Assembly: GCF_900119085.1 (NCBI RefSeq)
Contig: NZ_FPIQ01000024.1
Span: forward strand, 1 to 45,202
DNA length: 45,202 bases
Direction of reading: 5' to 3'
Source: Nitrosovibrio sp. Nv17
Lineage (GTDB): Bacteria; Pseudomonadota; Gammaproteobacteria; Burkholderiales; Nitrosomonadaceae
Shown: positions 10,494-21,906 of the stretch, piece after piece
Layout: every line of letters begins with the position of its first letter
How positions within the stretch are numbered: the first letter of the stretch is position 1
The notes under the pieces: model-generated
Told to the model about the DNA's origin: nothing
Databases searched by the model: none
What the model saw: the letters and a program-made list of their open reading frames with translations, nothing else
Translations under genes and position numbers: made by a program

Positions 10494-11909
10494 ATGGAAG
10501 AAACATACGACGTGATCATTGTGGGGGGCGGTACCGCGGGTCTCGCGGCCTTGCGGGAAGTCAGGAAGCGTACTCCCCGCTTCGCCATCGTCAATGACGG
10601 ACCATGGGGAACGGTATGCGCGCGCGTGGGCTGCATGCCCTCCAAACTGCTGATCGAAGCGGCGAACGCCTTTCATCGCCGTCATGCCTTCGAGGCCTTC
10701 GGCATCCGGGGCGCGGCAGGCCTCGCTCTCGACCAGGTCGCCGCACTGCAGCGTCTGCGCCGGCTACGCGACGACTTCGTCGCAAGCACGCTCCAGACCA
10801 CACAGGCACTGGGCGATCGCGCCATCTCCGGGCGCGCGCGCCTGCTGGGTACTGACAGGCTGGCGGTTGGCAAGCGCACGCTTCGGGCGCGCGCCATTAT
10901 CCTCGCCACAGGATCCCGTCCGATCATGCCAGCTTCCTGGCACCCCCTGCGACACTTGCTGCTGACCACGGACACCTTATTCGAACAGGAGTCCCTTCCC
11001 GCCCGCATGGCCGTGATCGGCATGGGACCCATCGGCGCCGAAATGGCACAGGCGCTCTCCCGCTTCGGCGTGGTCATCGCTGCCTTCGGCAGAGCCGCCA
11101 ACGTAGCCGGACTGAGCGACCCCGAGACCGACAGGGTTGCCCGGCTCCTGCTGGCACGCGAATTCCCCCTTCACCTCGGCGCAAAGGCCGATCTGGAAGC
11201 AGCCGGGGATGGCGTACGCGTACACTCTGCGACCGCGAGCGTCATGGTGGACCGTGTGCTTGTCGCCCTGGGAAGGCGCCCGAACGTCGACGACATCGGT
11301 CTGGAAGCCCTGGATGTCGAACTCGACGAAGATGGCCTGCCGCCGGTGGATCCGCACACCATGCAGATCGCCGACCTGCCGGTTTTCCTGGCGGGAGATG
11401 CCAACCGGGAGCGTCCACTGTTGCACGAGGCAGCCGATGGCGGCCACATCGCCGGCATCAACGCCACCCGCCCCGTCCCGGTCCGCTTCAAGCGTCGCAC
11501 GCCGCTCGCGATCGTTTTCACCGAGCCGGGCATCGCGGTGGTAGGCAGCAGCCTGAGAATGCTCAGCGGCAGGAAGATACTATCGGGGGAGGTGCGTTTC
11601 GAGAAGCAGGGCCGGGCCCGAGCTGCGCAGCGCAACACGGGCATCATGCGCCTCTATGCGGAACCGGACACCGGCCGGCTGCTCGGCGCCGAACTGTGCG
11701 CGCCGGCGGGCGAGCACATGGCCCACCTGCTGGCACTGGCGATCGATCGCGCACTGACCGTGCGCGACCTGTTGCGGCTGCCTTTCTACCATCCGGTACT
11801 GGAGGAAGGGCTACGCACCGCCGTGCGTGACCTGGCGGCACAGCTTCCTCCCTGCGGCGAGTCCGATCTCGCCGCCTGCGACGCATTCGATGCCGAAGCG
11901 CTGGACTGA
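10494..11909 (+). CDS. FAD-dependent pyridine nucleotide-disulfide oxidoreductase (dihydrolipoamide dehydrogenase-like)
   Basis: The 471-residue protein belongs to the class I flavin disulfide reductases. It has the FAD-binding GGGTAG motif (11-16), the redox-active pair Cys42 and Cys47 in VCARVGCMPSK, ATGSRP, an NAD(P)-binding GMGPIGAEMAQAL block, a second FAD motif ending VFLAGDAN, and a C-terminal HPVLEEG that supplies the His-Glu pair typical of dihydrolipoamide dehydrogenases and mercuric reductases. No 2-oxoacid dehydrogenase genes are nearby, so it is unlikely to be the standard E3 component. It could be a soluble quinone, metal or lipoamide reductase. The ATG at 10494 follows AGAGGAAGG. 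It lies between the Sel1 protein and two membrane proteins. Confidence 0.9.
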   Translation: MEETYDVIIVGGGTAGLAALREVRKRTPRFAIVNDGPWGTVCARVGCMPSKLLIEAANAFHRRHAFEAFGIRGAAGLALDQVAALQRLRRLRDDFVASTLQTTQALGDRAISGRARLLGTDRLAVGKRTLRARAIILATGSRPIMPASWHPLRHLLLTTDTLFEQESLPARMAVIGMGPIGAEMAQALSRFGVVIAAFGRAANVAGLSDPETDRVARLLLAREFPLHLGAKADLEAAGDGVRVHSATASVMVDRVLVALGRRPNVDDIGLEALDVELDEDGLPPVDPHTMQIADLPVFLAGDANRERPLLHEAADGGHIAGINATRPVPVRFKRRTPLAIVFTEPGIAVVGSSLRMLSGRKILSGEVRFEKQGRARAAQRNTGIMRLYAEPDTGRLLGAELCAPAGEHMAHLLALAIDRALTVRDLLRLPFYHPVLEEGLRTAVRDLAAQLPPCGESDLAACDAFDAEALD

Positions 11910-11990
11910 CCCGCATATTCCGCAGGGACGGGAAAACGACCTCCGCGGGAAGTTCATGAACCACCGTGCGGCACCGACGGTCTATTCACC

Positions 11991-12464
11991 ATGAACGAAT
12001 TCGTGCTGGCCAGGGTGCTCCACGTGCTGGGCGTGGTGCTGTGGATCGGGGGCGTGGCCATGGTCACCACGGTATTGATTCCGGCCATGGCGCAAATGCG
12101 GTCGCCCGCCGAACGGCGCGAATTCTTCCAGCGTGTCGAAAGCCGCTTCGCGCCGCAGGCGCGTCTTACCACGCTGCTCGTGGGTGTAAGCGGCTTCTAC
12201 ATGGTGCACATTCTCGGAGCATGGGATCGATTCACGCAGCCCAGCTACTGGTGGATGCACGCCATGGTACTGATATGGCTCCTGTTCAGCGTGATGCTGT
12301 TCGTGATCGAGCCACGCGTACTGCGCCGACAAGTCACCGATACGGCAGTACAGGATGCGGAAGAACGATTCGTGCGCATGCGGCGCATGCACCGGATCAT
12401 GCTGGCCCTCAGTCTGATCACCGTCGCCGGTGCAGTGGCAGGCAGTCACGGCTGGATGCCGTGA
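11991..12464 (+). CDS. CopD-like integral membrane protein
   Basis: The 157-residue protein has four predicted membrane helices (about 5-30, 58-78, 85-105 and 133-152). It opens with ARVLHVLGVVLWIGGVAMVT, the His-containing first helix typical of CopD-related small membrane proteins. A further conserved histidine occurs in YMVHIL, and two more occur in WWMHAM and RRMHRIM. CopD relatives are tied to copper handling or to heme-linked electron transfer, but no function is proven for this short form. It follows the flavin oxidoreductase by 81 bases and precedes a second four-helix protein by 46. Since AMO needs copper, a role in copper supply is conceivable but unsupported. Confidence 0.8.
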   Translation: MNEFVLARVLHVLGVVLWIGGVAMVTTVLIPAMAQMRSPAERREFFQRVESRFAPQARLTTLLVGVSGFYMVHILGAWDRFTQPSYWWMHAMVLIWLLFSVMLFVIEPRVLRRQVTDTAVQDAEERFVRMRRMHRIMLALSLITVAGAVAGSHGWMP

Positions 12465-12510
12465 GCATGCCCACCCGGCAACGGCGCGCGTCCGGCGCGG
12501 GAGACGCAGC

Positions 12511-12891
12511 ATGAGCTACGCCGCGCTGAAAATGATCCACGTCTTCAGTGTTGCCCTCAGCTATCTGCTGTTTTTTCTGCGCGGGATATGGATGGCGCAG
12601 GGATCGGCCATGCTCCGGCGGCGCTGGACGAGGATCACGCCCCACGTCGTCGACACGGTGCTGCTGACCAGTGCCATCGCACTGGCCGTCACTCTGGGCC
12701 AGGATCCGATCCACAGCGCCTGGCTCGGCGCCAAGGTCACGGGGCTTCTGTTCTACATCGGCCTCGGCATGATGGCACTGCGATTCGGCGGAACCCGCAG
12801 GGCGAGAATCGCATACTGGATTTCCGCCCAATGCGTTTTCCTATATATCGTCCTGGTTGCCCTGACCAAGAATCCCATGGTATTGTCATAA
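12511..12891 (+). CDS. SirB2-family membrane protein
   Basis: A 126-residue, four-helix membrane protein with the SirB pattern: LKMIHVFSVALSYLLFFLRG at the N-terminus, HVVDTVLLTSAIALA in helix 2, WLGAKVTGLLFYIGLG in helix 3 and a final hydrophobic segment. The family is widespread in beta- and gammaproteobacteria; despite the historical name (invasion gene regulator) its biochemical role is unclear. GGGAG before the ATG at 12511 fixes the start; a longer in-frame opening from 12430 overlaps the preceding gene and lacks such a site. It is the last gene of the run that begins at 9598. Confidence 0.8.
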   Translation: MSYAALKMIHVFSVALSYLLFFLRGIWMAQGSAMLRRRWTRITPHVVDTVLLTSAIALAVTLGQDPIHSAWLGAKVTGLLFYIGLGMMALRFGGTRRARIAYWISAQCVFLYIVLVALTKNPMVLS

Positions 12892-12973
12892 ATATCCTGA
12901 ATGGTGGCGAGTGCCGCAGATCCGGATCGTCAGCATCCGGATCTCGATCGACGATGATCCCCGAAGATTGCTT

Positions 12974-12979
12974 TATAAT
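12974..12979 (+). promoter_or_regulatory. Candidate -10 box upstream of the PBP1A gene
   Basis: A perfect TATAAT lies 148 bases upstream of the penicillin-binding protein gene in an otherwise gene-free 235-base gap. No good -35 box is visible 16-18 bases upstream, so the call is weak. Confidence 0.3.
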
Positions 12980-13126
12980 CGGGCACAATATCTGGCGCAC
13001 AATGAAAACAACGCATCTCCACTGCTCTCTTTCCATTCCGGCGTCTGGACGCGGCGTTCCCGAAGGTGACGTCGACGCTCTCATGCAGCCACCTCTCCCG
13101 GAATATGCCCAGGCCGCGCCATCCGC

Positions 13127-15460
13127 ATGCTGACCCGCTGGTGGGGATACTCGATCGTCGCATTGCTCGCCCTGGGCCTGCTGGGCATCCTGCTGGTCGG
13201 ATTCGCGGCACTGATCACCATTCCCACGCTTCCTTCCCTGGAAGCACTGACGGATTATCGCCCTAAAATTCCGCTGCGCATCTACAGCGACGAAGGTCTG
13301 CTGATCGGGGAATTCGGCGAGGAACGCCGTCAGGTGGTCAAGATCGAAACGGCCCCGCAACGTCTGAAGCAGGCCATCCTGGCCGCGGAGGACGATCGCT
13401 TCTACCAGCACGGCGGCGTCGACTACATCGGCATACTGCGCGCTGCGTACTCCAATTTTGCTTCCGGCGGCGTGCGTCAGGGCGCCAGTACCATCACCAT
13501 GCAGGTGGCCCGGAATTTCTTCCTGACCAAGGAAAAAACACTGACCCGGAAATTCAGCGAAGCATTGCTCGCATTCAAGATCGAACACAGCTTGAGCAAG
13601 GACGAGATTCTCGAACTCTATTTCAATCAGATCTACCTCGGCCAGCGTGCCTATGGCTTCGCCGCGGCGGCTCAGGTCTATTTCGGCAAGCCGCTGGATG
13701 CGATCAACCTCGCCGAAGCCGCCATGCTCGCAGGACTCCCCAAGGCTCCCTCGCGCTTCAATCCGGTCGTCAACATCAAGCGCGCCAAGGCACGCCAGTT
13801 GTATGTGCTCCGGCGCATGCGCGATCTGGGCTACATTCCGGATGGGGAATTCGAGGAAGCGGAAAAGCAACGGATAACCGTCAGGCGCGAATCCCAGGAA
13901 TTCGCGCTACACGCGGAGCACGTCGCGGAGATGGCGCGCCAGGCCATATATGAACGTTACCGGGAAGATGCATACACCAAGGGCTACAGGGTCTATACCA
14001 CGATCCGCAAATCGGAGCAGGAGGCAGCCTATCGATCGGTGCGCCAGGGTGTCATGGACTACGACAGCCGCCACGGCTACCGGGGGCCGGAAGCCGTGAT
14101 CGATCTCATCGGAGATCGTACCGATCCGGAGGAGATCCTGGAGGATGCACTGCAGGATATTCCCGGCAGCGACGATATCCATGCAGCGGCGGTACTGAGC
14201 GCGAGTCCGCAATCCGTCAAGGCATACCGCAGAGGTGGGGAAATCGTCGAGATATCCGGCAACGGGCTCAGATTCGCGCAACGGTTCCTGACAGGAAAGC
14301 CCGACGTCAAGTCTCAGCAGCTCATCCGCCGGGGTTCCCTGATCCGTATCCGCAAGAACGAGAAAAACGAATGGCAGATCGTGCAGCTTCCGCAGGTCGA
14401 AGCCGCGCTGGTGTCGATCAGCCCCCGCGACGGCGCGATCCACGCCATGGTGGGAGGATTCGATTTCAGCCGGAACCAATTCAACCACGTCACTCAGGCC
14501 TGGCGCCAGCCCGGCTCCAGCTTCAAGCCTTTCGTATACTCCGCCTCGCTCGAGAAGGGATTCACCCCTGCCACCGTCATCAACGATGCACCGCTTTTCT
14601 TCACCGCCGAGGAGACGGGCAGCGAAGACTGGGAACCCAAGAATTTCGACAACAATTTCGATGGCCCCCTGCGCATGCGCGAAGGCCTGGCGAAATCCAA
14701 GAATCTGATGTCGATACGCATACTCCAGGCGATCGGCGTACAATACGCGCAAGACTACATCACGCGCTTCGGCTTCGATCCCAGGCAGCATCCGCCCTAC
14801 CTGCCCATGGCGCTGGGCGCCGGGTCGGTCACGCCGCTGCAGATGGCGGTGGGCTATGCGGCCTTCGCCAATGGTGGCTTCCGTGTCTCGCCCTATTTCA
14901 TCAAGCGCGTCGAAGACATTTCCGGCAATGTATTGGAGCAGTCCCAGCCGGTCCTGGCAGGCGTCGATGCAAAGCAGATCATCGATCCACGCAACGCCTT
15001 CCTCATGACCAGCATGATGCAGGATGTCATCCAGCGCGGCACCGCCACCAAGGCAAAGCAACTGGGCCGCAGCGACCTGGCCGGAAAGACCGGGACCACC
15101 AACAATCACGTCGACGCCTGGTTCTGCGGCTATCAGGCGGATCTGGTGGCGATCGCCTGGATCGGCTTCGACACCCCTCGATCGTTGGGCAACAGGGAAA
15201 CCGGAAGCCATGCCGCCCTGCCAATCTGGATGAACTATATGGGCAAGGCGCTCAAGGGCGTTCCGGCGGCCAGCCATGCACCGCCACCCGGCGTCATGGC
15301 CGCCAGGATCGATCCCGCGACAGGGCTGAGGGATCCGGAAGGTTCGATCACGGAATACTTCCTGGAGGAACAGCTGCCCCCGGAAGCGGACAAGAGTGTC
15401 ACGGTGGACGATATCCTGAAATCGGCCGAGGATGTCATACGCGAATTCCTGTCCCATTGA
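13127..15460 (+). CDS. mrcA: Penicillin-binding protein 1A (bifunctional peptidoglycan glycosyltransferase/transpeptidase)
   Basis: This inner-membrane enzyme polymerises lipid II and cross-links the stem peptides in the periplasm. The 777-residue protein has an N-terminal membrane anchor (9-32) and a GT51 domain with EDDRFYQHGG (catalytic Glu88) and RQGASTITMQVARN (117-130). An OB-like insert (about 310-420) follows, typical of PBP1A. The transpeptidase domain shows SSFK (nucleophile Ser464), SKN (524-526) and KTGT (654-657). All catalytic motifs are intact and the length is normal. In many gammaproteobacteria the gene is divergent from pilM; here no pilus genes are adjacent. Converges with hemB. 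Confidence 0.95.
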   Translation: MLTRWWGYSIVALLALGLLGILLVGFAALITIPTLPSLEALTDYRPKIPLRIYSDEGLLIGEFGEERRQVVKIETAPQRLKQAILAAEDDRFYQHGGVDYIGILRAAYSNFASGGVRQGASTITMQVARNFFLTKEKTLTRKFSEALLAFKIEHSLSKDEILELYFNQIYLGQRAYGFAAAAQVYFGKPLDAINLAEAAMLAGLPKAPSRFNPVVNIKRAKARQLYVLRRMRDLGYIPDGEFEEAEKQRITVRRESQEFALHAEHVAEMARQAIYERYREDAYTKGYRVYTTIRKSEQEAAYRSVRQGVMDYDSRHGYRGPEAVIDLIGDRTDPEEILEDALQDIPGSDDIHAAAVLSASPQSVKAYRRGGEIVEISGNGLRFAQRFLTGKPDVKSQQLIRRGSLIRIRKNEKNEWQIVQLPQVEAALVSISPRDGAIHAMVGGFDFSRNQFNHVTQAWRQPGSSFKPFVYSASLEKGFTPATVINDAPLFFTAEETGSEDWEPKNFDNNFDGPLRMREGLAKSKNLMSIRILQAIGVQYAQDYITRFGFDPRQHPPYLPMALGAGSVTPLQMAVGYAAFANGGFRVSPYFIKRVEDISGNVLEQSQPVLAGVDAKQIIDPRNAFLMTSMMQDVIQRGTATKAKQLGRSDLAGKTGTTNNHVDAWFCGYQADLVAIAWIGFDTPRSLGNRETGSHAALPIWMNYMGKALKGVPAASHAPPPGVMAARIDPATGLRDPEGSITEYFLEEQLPPEADKSVTVDDILKSAEDVIREFLSH

Positions 15461-15497
15461 GCCTCAGCTGGTCGCGGGCGGATCGGCCCGGGCCGGA

Positions 15498-17344
<1,847 letters not shown>

Positions 17345-17347
17345 GGC

Positions 17348-18139
17348 CTACCGGATTCGGGCGGTTGCCCTGCTATCCTGCCCGCCTTCCCGCGCGATCA
17401 GCAGCAGACCTTCCAGAACCAGATTCTCCACCACCGTGGCATTCAGTTCGAGGCGCGGCTGCAGCTGCTGCGCGGCTCCGCCGCACAGCAGACAATCCGG
17501 CACATGACCCAGGGTCGCGGCAAGCAATCCTGCCATGCGCTCCACCGCGCCGGCAAGCGCATGCACTCCCCCGCTCGCCACCGCATCGGCGGTACTGTCG
17601 GGATAGTCGCGGAACGCTCCTCCAGACAGTTCGGCAGCCGTCAAGGGGACGAGGTGCGCCGCCAGGGCCGCGCGCATCATGTCCATGCCGGGAATGATGA
17701 TACCGCCGAGGAATTCGCCGGTGTCCGACAGCGCATCGACGGTCAGGGCGGTTCCGGCATCCACCACCAGGCATCCCTGGCGCTGCAGATCCCACGCGGC
17801 GACCAGCGCTGCCCAGCGATCGCTGCCGAGCTGGGCGGGATCGGCGTAATAGTTACGCACGCCGCACTGGTACGTGGCGGCGGAGATCCACTGCGGCTCG
17901 ATTTCCCAATGGGAAAGGGCCTCGACCAGGCCATTTTTCGCGGCGACCCCTGCCACGTGGCATATCAGAATATGATCGGGAGCCTCCATCTCCCGCCACT
18001 GACGCCCCAGCAAGGCGCCATCGGCCTGCGCTGCCGATCCTCGCTCGATCCAGCCGTTGCCGTCATGCAGCCCCCACTTGACTCGGGTATTGCCTGAATC
18101 GACCATCAGCCTCAGGATCGGCGGAGAAGAGTCTGTCAT
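17348..18139 (-). CDS. coaX: Type III pantothenate kinase
   Basis: CoaX phosphorylates pantothenate, the first step of coenzyme A synthesis, and needs a monovalent cation. The 263-residue protein carries the ASKHA-fold signatures DSGNTRVKWG (14-23), LGSDRWAALVAA, VVDAGTALTVDAL and GGIIIPGMDMM. I chose the ATG at 18137-18139, which overlaps the birA stop (ATGACATGA) and has AGGA five bases upstream; another ATG four codons earlier lacks a clear site. The birA-coaX pair is common in betaproteobacteria, and the overlap indicates translational coupling. Confidence 0.94.
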   Translation of the reverse strand: MTDSSPPILRLMVDSGNTRVKWGLHDGNGWIERGSAAQADGALLGRQWREMEAPDHILICHVAGVAAKNGLVEALSHWEIEPQWISAATYQCGVRNYYADPAQLGSDRWAALVAAWDLQRQGCLVVDAGTALTVDALSDTGEFLGGIIIPGMDMMRAALAAHLVPLTAAELSGGAFRDYPDSTADAVASGGVHALAGAVERMAGLLAATLGHVPDCLLCGGAAQQLQPRLELNATVVENLVLEGLLLIAREGGQDSRATARIR

Positions 18140-19140
18140 GTCATCCTGCATAACGTGATTTCGCCACTGCTGTACTGCCGGATACCCTCCGTCGTGCGCA
18201 GGCCCAGCGAACCATCGAGGGCGACACCCTGCACCACTCCCTGCCGGGTCGAGCCGTCATGCAGACCGAGAACGACGGACCTGCCTTCGCACAGGTGATG
18301 ATCCACCCATTCGTCCTGGAAGGCGGCAAACCCCTGCTGCTCGAATTCCCTGAGCACCGCGACGATCTCGAGCAGCAGCATGGCCAGCAGCCTGTTTCGA
18401 TCCGGAGTCTCCCCGGTGATCGAGTACACGTCGATCGCACCCTGGTCGATCCGTGCCCGGATGCTGCCGGACAGCTTCAGGTTGATGCCGACGCCGATCA
18501 CCGCCAGGGTGGGGCCCAGCATGTCGCCCTGCAGTTCGATCAGCGTTCCCGCCAGTTTACAATAGCTGACCATCACATCATTCGGCCACTTGAGCGCCAC
18601 GTCTCCAATCCCCGCCGACTTCAGTACCCGCAGAATGGCCACGCCGACCACAAGGCTCAGTCCGGACAGGAATCCCGCGCCCTGCTGGAATCGCCAGGCG
18701 AGGGAAAACGTTAGACTTCCACCCAGTCCGGAGTGCCAGGATCGTCCGCGCCGGCCGCGCCCCTGCGTCTGGAACTCCGCCACGACCACGCGGATGCCAT
18801 TTCCTTTCCCCGGCGCATTCGTTCCCGCTTCCTTCAGCAACAGATCGTTGGTGGATGCGACACTGTCCAGTACTTCCAGGTCGATACCCTGCGCCTCCGG
18901 GCCCAGATGCCCGAGTATGGCATCCCGTTCCAGCCACAATACCGGCTCGGCCAGGCGATAACCCCGGCCATGCACGGCATGCACCGCCAGACCCGCCGTA
19001 TCCAGGCGGCGTAGCGCGTTCGACACGCTCGCCCTCGAAACGCCCAGTTCCCGGGCGAGCGCCACACCGGAATGGAAGTCGCCGTCGCCCAGCAGGCGCA
19101 GAATCGAGAAGGTCAGCGGTTTCACGCAAGACACCTGCAT
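18136..19140 (-). CDS. birA: Bifunctional biotin-[acetyl-CoA carboxylase] ligase / biotin operon repressor
   Basis: BirA attaches biotin to carboxylase carrier proteins and, with biotinyl-AMP bound, represses biotin genes. The 334-residue protein has an N-terminal winged helix-turn-helix (about 24-43, ARELGVSRASVSNALRRL), so the repressor half is present. The ligase domain has STNDLLL, GRGRRGRSW (127-135) binding biotinyl-AMP and ALKWPNDVM with catalytic Lys184. A small C-terminal SH3-like domain follows. I start at the ATG at 19138-19140 (MQVSCVKPL) because the longer frame adds an arginine-rich stretch without family match. Divergent from glnS. Confidence 0.93.
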   Translation of the reverse strand: MQVSCVKPLTFSILRLLGDGDFHSGVALARELGVSRASVSNALRRLDTAGLAVHAVHGRGYRLAEPVLWLERDAILGHLGPEAQGIDLEVLDSVASTNDLLLKEAGTNAPGKGNGIRVVVAEFQTQGRGRRGRSWHSGLGGSLTFSLAWRFQQGAGFLSGLSLVVGVAILRVLKSAGIGDVALKWPNDVMVSYCKLAGTLIELQGDMLGPTLAVIGVGINLKLSGSIRARIDQGAIDVYSITGETPDRNRLLAMLLLEIVAVLREFEQQGFAAFQDEWVDHHLCEGRSVVLGLHDGSTRQGVVQGVALDGSLGLRTTEGIRQYSSGEITLCRMT

Positions 19141-19360
19141 GCCGCATGAGGCGGAACGCCGCGGCCGGCATCCACCGGACGCCGGCAACCGGGTACATGC
19201 CCCCCTCCGCGGTACGAAGCGGCAGGCCGGCGAACCCTCCGCAGATTTTTTCCATGAATACCCACTATAACCCCCATCCCGGCAGGCGATCCCGCCGCTA
19301 CTGCCGCAGCCCGCCCGCCGCGTACCGTAAGATCATAGCACTATCTTCAGAGAGACCGAC

Positions 19361-21070
19361 TTGAACCACGACAATCCCGCAGCCATCCCCCCGCAACCTT
19401 CCGCCCCCCATTTCATCCGTGCCATCATCGAAGAGGATATCCGCACGGGGAAATGGCAGGGGCGAGTGGAAACACGCTTTCCTCCCGAACCGAACGGATA
19501 TCTCCACATCGGCCATGCCAAAAGCATATGCCTCAATTTCGGCCTGGCGCGAGACTACGGCGGCGCGTGCCATCTTCGATTCGACGACACCAACCCCGAG
19601 AAGGAGGAACGGCAGTACGTCGAATCGATCATCGAATCGGTGCAGTGGCTGGGATTCGACTGGGGACGGCATCTCTACCACGCCTCCGATTACTTCGACA
19701 GGCTGTATGAATTCGCGGAACGGCTCATCGACCAGGGCGACGCCTACGTCGACAGCCTCACTGCAGAAGAGATACGGGCCTACCGCGGCACCCTGACCGA
19801 ACCCGGGAAGGACAGCCCCTACCGCACCCGCAGCCCCGCAGAAAACCTCGATCTCTTCCGTCGCATGAAAGCGGGCGAGTTCGCCGACGGCACCCATGTC
19901 CTGCGTGCCCGGATCGACATGGGATCCCCCAACATCAACCTGCGCGACCCCGTGCTCTATCGCATCCGCCGCGCCCATCATCATCGCACCGGCGGCAACT
20001 GGTGCATCTATCCGATGTACGACTATACGCATTGCATTTCCGATGCGCTGGAAACCATCACCCACTCTCTCTGCACCCTGGAATTCGAGGATCACCGTCC
20101 CCTTTACGACTGGATACTGGACCGGCTGAAGGGTGCCGTGCCCTGCCATCCGCAGCAGATCGAGTTCGCACGGTTGAATCTCACCTATACGGTGATGAGC
20201 AAGCGCAAGCTGATGGCGCTGGTCGACGGCGGATACGTCGAAGGCTGGGACGATCCTCGCATGCCGACCCTGGCCGGCCTGCGGAGGCGCGGGTATACGC
20301 CCACCGCCATCCGCCTGTTCGCTGACCGGATCGGTGTCAGCAAGGCCGATTCGTGGATAGACGCAGGAATTCTGGAAGACTGCCTGCGCGAGGACCTGAA
20401 CACGCATGCCCCCAGACGCATCGCAGTACTGGAACCGCTGAAGCTCATACTCGACAACTATCCGGAACAGGGGGAGGAAACGTGCCTTGTCCCCAACCAT
20501 CCGCAGAAGCCCGAATGGGGGAAGCGTGCCATACCACTCACCCGGGAGCTCTATATCGAAGCGGACGATTTCAAGGAAACCCCCCCCAAGGGCTACTTCC
20601 GGCTCTCTCCCGGCGCAGAGGTGCGGCTGCGCTATGCCTATATCGTCCGATGCACGGACGTGGTGAAGGATGCAGAAGGAAACATCGTGCAGATTCACTG
20701 CACCTATGATCCCGATACCCGAAGCGGGACACCGGGAGCGGAGAAACGCAAGGTCAAGGGAAACATTCACTGGCTGTCGGCAAAGCATGCGCGACCCGCC
20801 GAAGTGCGGCTCTACGACCGTCTTTTCCTGAACGCCCATCCCGATGCGGGCGGGCGCGACCATCTCGCGTTCCTGAATCCAGGCTCCAGCAGGACGATCG
20901 CTGCCTATGTCGAGCCAGCGCTCGCCCAGGCCCAACCGGAAGATCGCTTCCAGTTCGAACGTCATGGCTACTTCATCGCCGATCGCGTCAGCACGACGCC
21001 GGGCGGCCCCGTATTCAACCGAGCGGTCTCGCTGAGGGATTCCTGGGGAAAGACGCCCGGATCTCCATGA
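19361..21070 (+). CDS. glnS: Glutaminyl-tRNA synthetase
   Basis: GlnRS charges tRNA-Gln with glutamine directly. The 569-residue class I synthetase has [16 protein letters not shown] (40-55, HIGH at 49-52), [10 protein letters not shown] and VMSKR (278-282) as the KMSKS loop. The C-terminal anticodon-binding beta-barrels and length match E. coli GlnS. The start appears to be TTG at 19361: an in-frame stop lies at 19328-19330 and no ATG or GTG occurs between it and the conserved N-terminus. A weak AGAGAG precedes it. Presence of glnS fits beta/gammaproteobacteria. Confidence 0.96.
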   Translation: MNHDNPAAIPPQPSAPHFIRAIIEEDIRTGKWQGRVETRFPPEPNGYLHIGHAKSICLNFGLARDYGGACHLRFDDTNPEKEERQYVESIIESVQWLGFDWGRHLYHASDYFDRLYEFAERLIDQGDAYVDSLTAEEIRAYRGTLTEPGKDSPYRTRSPAENLDLFRRMKAGEFADGTHVLRARIDMGSPNINLRDPVLYRIRRAHHHRTGGNWCIYPMYDYTHCISDALETITHSLCTLEFEDHRPLYDWILDRLKGAVPCHPQQIEFARLNLTYTVMSKRKLMALVDGGYVEGWDDPRMPTLAGLRRRGYTPTAIRLFADRIGVSKADSWIDAGILEDCLREDLNTHAPRRIAVLEPLKLILDNYPEQGEETCLVPNHPQKPEWGKRAIPLTRELYIEADDFKETPPKGYFRLSPGAEVRLRYAYIVRCTDVVKDAEGNIVQIHCTYDPDTRSGTPGAEKRKVKGNIHWLSAKHARPAEVRLYDRLFLNAHPDAGGRDHLAFLNPGSSRTIAAYVEPALAQAQPEDRFQFERHGYFIADRVSTTPGGPVFNRAVSLRDSWGKTPGSP

Positions 21071-21408
21071 CCGTCCCACCGATCGGCAACGCCAGCAATC
21101 CAATTCGCTACCGGTTGCATGAGATAGTGTACATGACGCTTCCCTTCCGGATATTTTTTCGCTAGCATATGGGGGTCGTGCAGTGAGGCGATGCCGTCGT
21201 CAGCCATTGGCGCCATGCATGCCTTCGCACAGACCGAATATTTCCAGCGACCCGGCAAACCTGATTCGGGAAAGAAGAAAGAAAAGAAAAAAGATCGAAA
21301 CCGGAAAACACCCCATCCGAAGCGACACATGGAATCGGCGCGAGGGTGTTCTGCAGTGCAGGCAAGGCGATCCGGATTGTTCCCTACCTATCTTTAGATG
21401 AGAATTTC
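21071..21408. other. Gap between glnS and trxA
   Basis: No supported gene in these 338 bases. Short open frames rich in lysine around 21190-21400 lack ribosome sites and family features. A purine-rich tract runs about 21275-21300, and an AT-rich patch at 21149-21172 may carry the trxA promoter. No convincing glnS terminator is visible. Confidence 0.4.
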
Positions 21409-21735
21409 ATGAGCCAGCACATCCGCCACGTTTCCGATGCAACGTTTGAAACCGAAGTCCTGCAATCAGCCGTACCCGTCCTGGTCGACTATTGGGCCGA
21501 ATGGTGTAGCCCGTGCAAGATGATCGCTCCCATACTCGACGAAATCGCCGCTGAATATGGGGAGCGACTCAAGGTCGCGAAACTCAATATCGACGAAAAT
21601 CAAGCCACGCCGCCAAAATACGGCATCCGGGGGATCCCCACCTTGATGCTGTTCAAGAACGGCAATATCGAGGCAACCAAAGTGGGGGCGCTGTCCAAGT
21701 CGCAGCTGACCGCTTTTATTGACAGCCATATCTAA
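21409..21735 (+). CDS. trxA: Thioredoxin 1 with WCSPC active site
   Basis: Thioredoxin reduces protein disulfides in the cytosol. The 108-residue protein has the normal fold markers: [20 protein letters not shown] (Cys33, Cys36), the buried Asp27, and cis-proline Pro77 in [12 protein letters not shown]. The active site is CSPC where typical TrxA has CGPC; the residue between the cysteines tunes redox potential and partner choice, so this change may alter behaviour. The position upstream of rho is the classical trxA-rho arrangement, which favours housekeeping TrxA over a specialised paralogue. The start ATG at 21409 follows GATGAG. Confidence 0.94.
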   Translation: MSQHIRHVSDATFETEVLQSAVPVLVDYWAEWCSPCKMIAPILDEIAAEYGERLKVAKLNIDENQATPPKYGIRGIPTLMLFKNGNIEATKVGALSKSQLTAFIDSHI

Positions 21736-21906
21736 ACCCGCTACTCTTTTGAACATTACCTTCCCAGTGTAGTCAGCAAGGCGTTCCAGGCATCCAAATT
21801 GGATCTCCGCCTCATATTCCTGCTCCACTGCTGTATTGCCTCCCCAACGCTTTCTGGCGTCTTCTGACGTTTCGTACCTGCTGCTTCCCATTCACGAACT
21901 TCGTCC

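Noticed and set aside
13907-15457. A 516-codon open frame on the minus strand opposite the PBP1A gene
   Set aside because: Shadow frame of a GC-rich gene; no domains and no ribosome site, and it would overlap a clear penicillin-binding protein.
15484-15495. 12-base GC palindrome between mrcA and hemB as a bidirectional terminator
   Set aside because: It is a short CGGCCCGGGCCG palindrome without loop or U-run; it could easily occur by chance in GC-rich DNA.
19298-21103. A 601-codon open frame on the minus strand opposite glnS
   Set aside because: Shadow frame created by the high third-position GC of glnS; no recognisable domain.
21183-21401. Short lysine-rich frames before trxA
   Set aside because: They arise from a purine-rich tract, lack ribosome sites, and have no conserved features.
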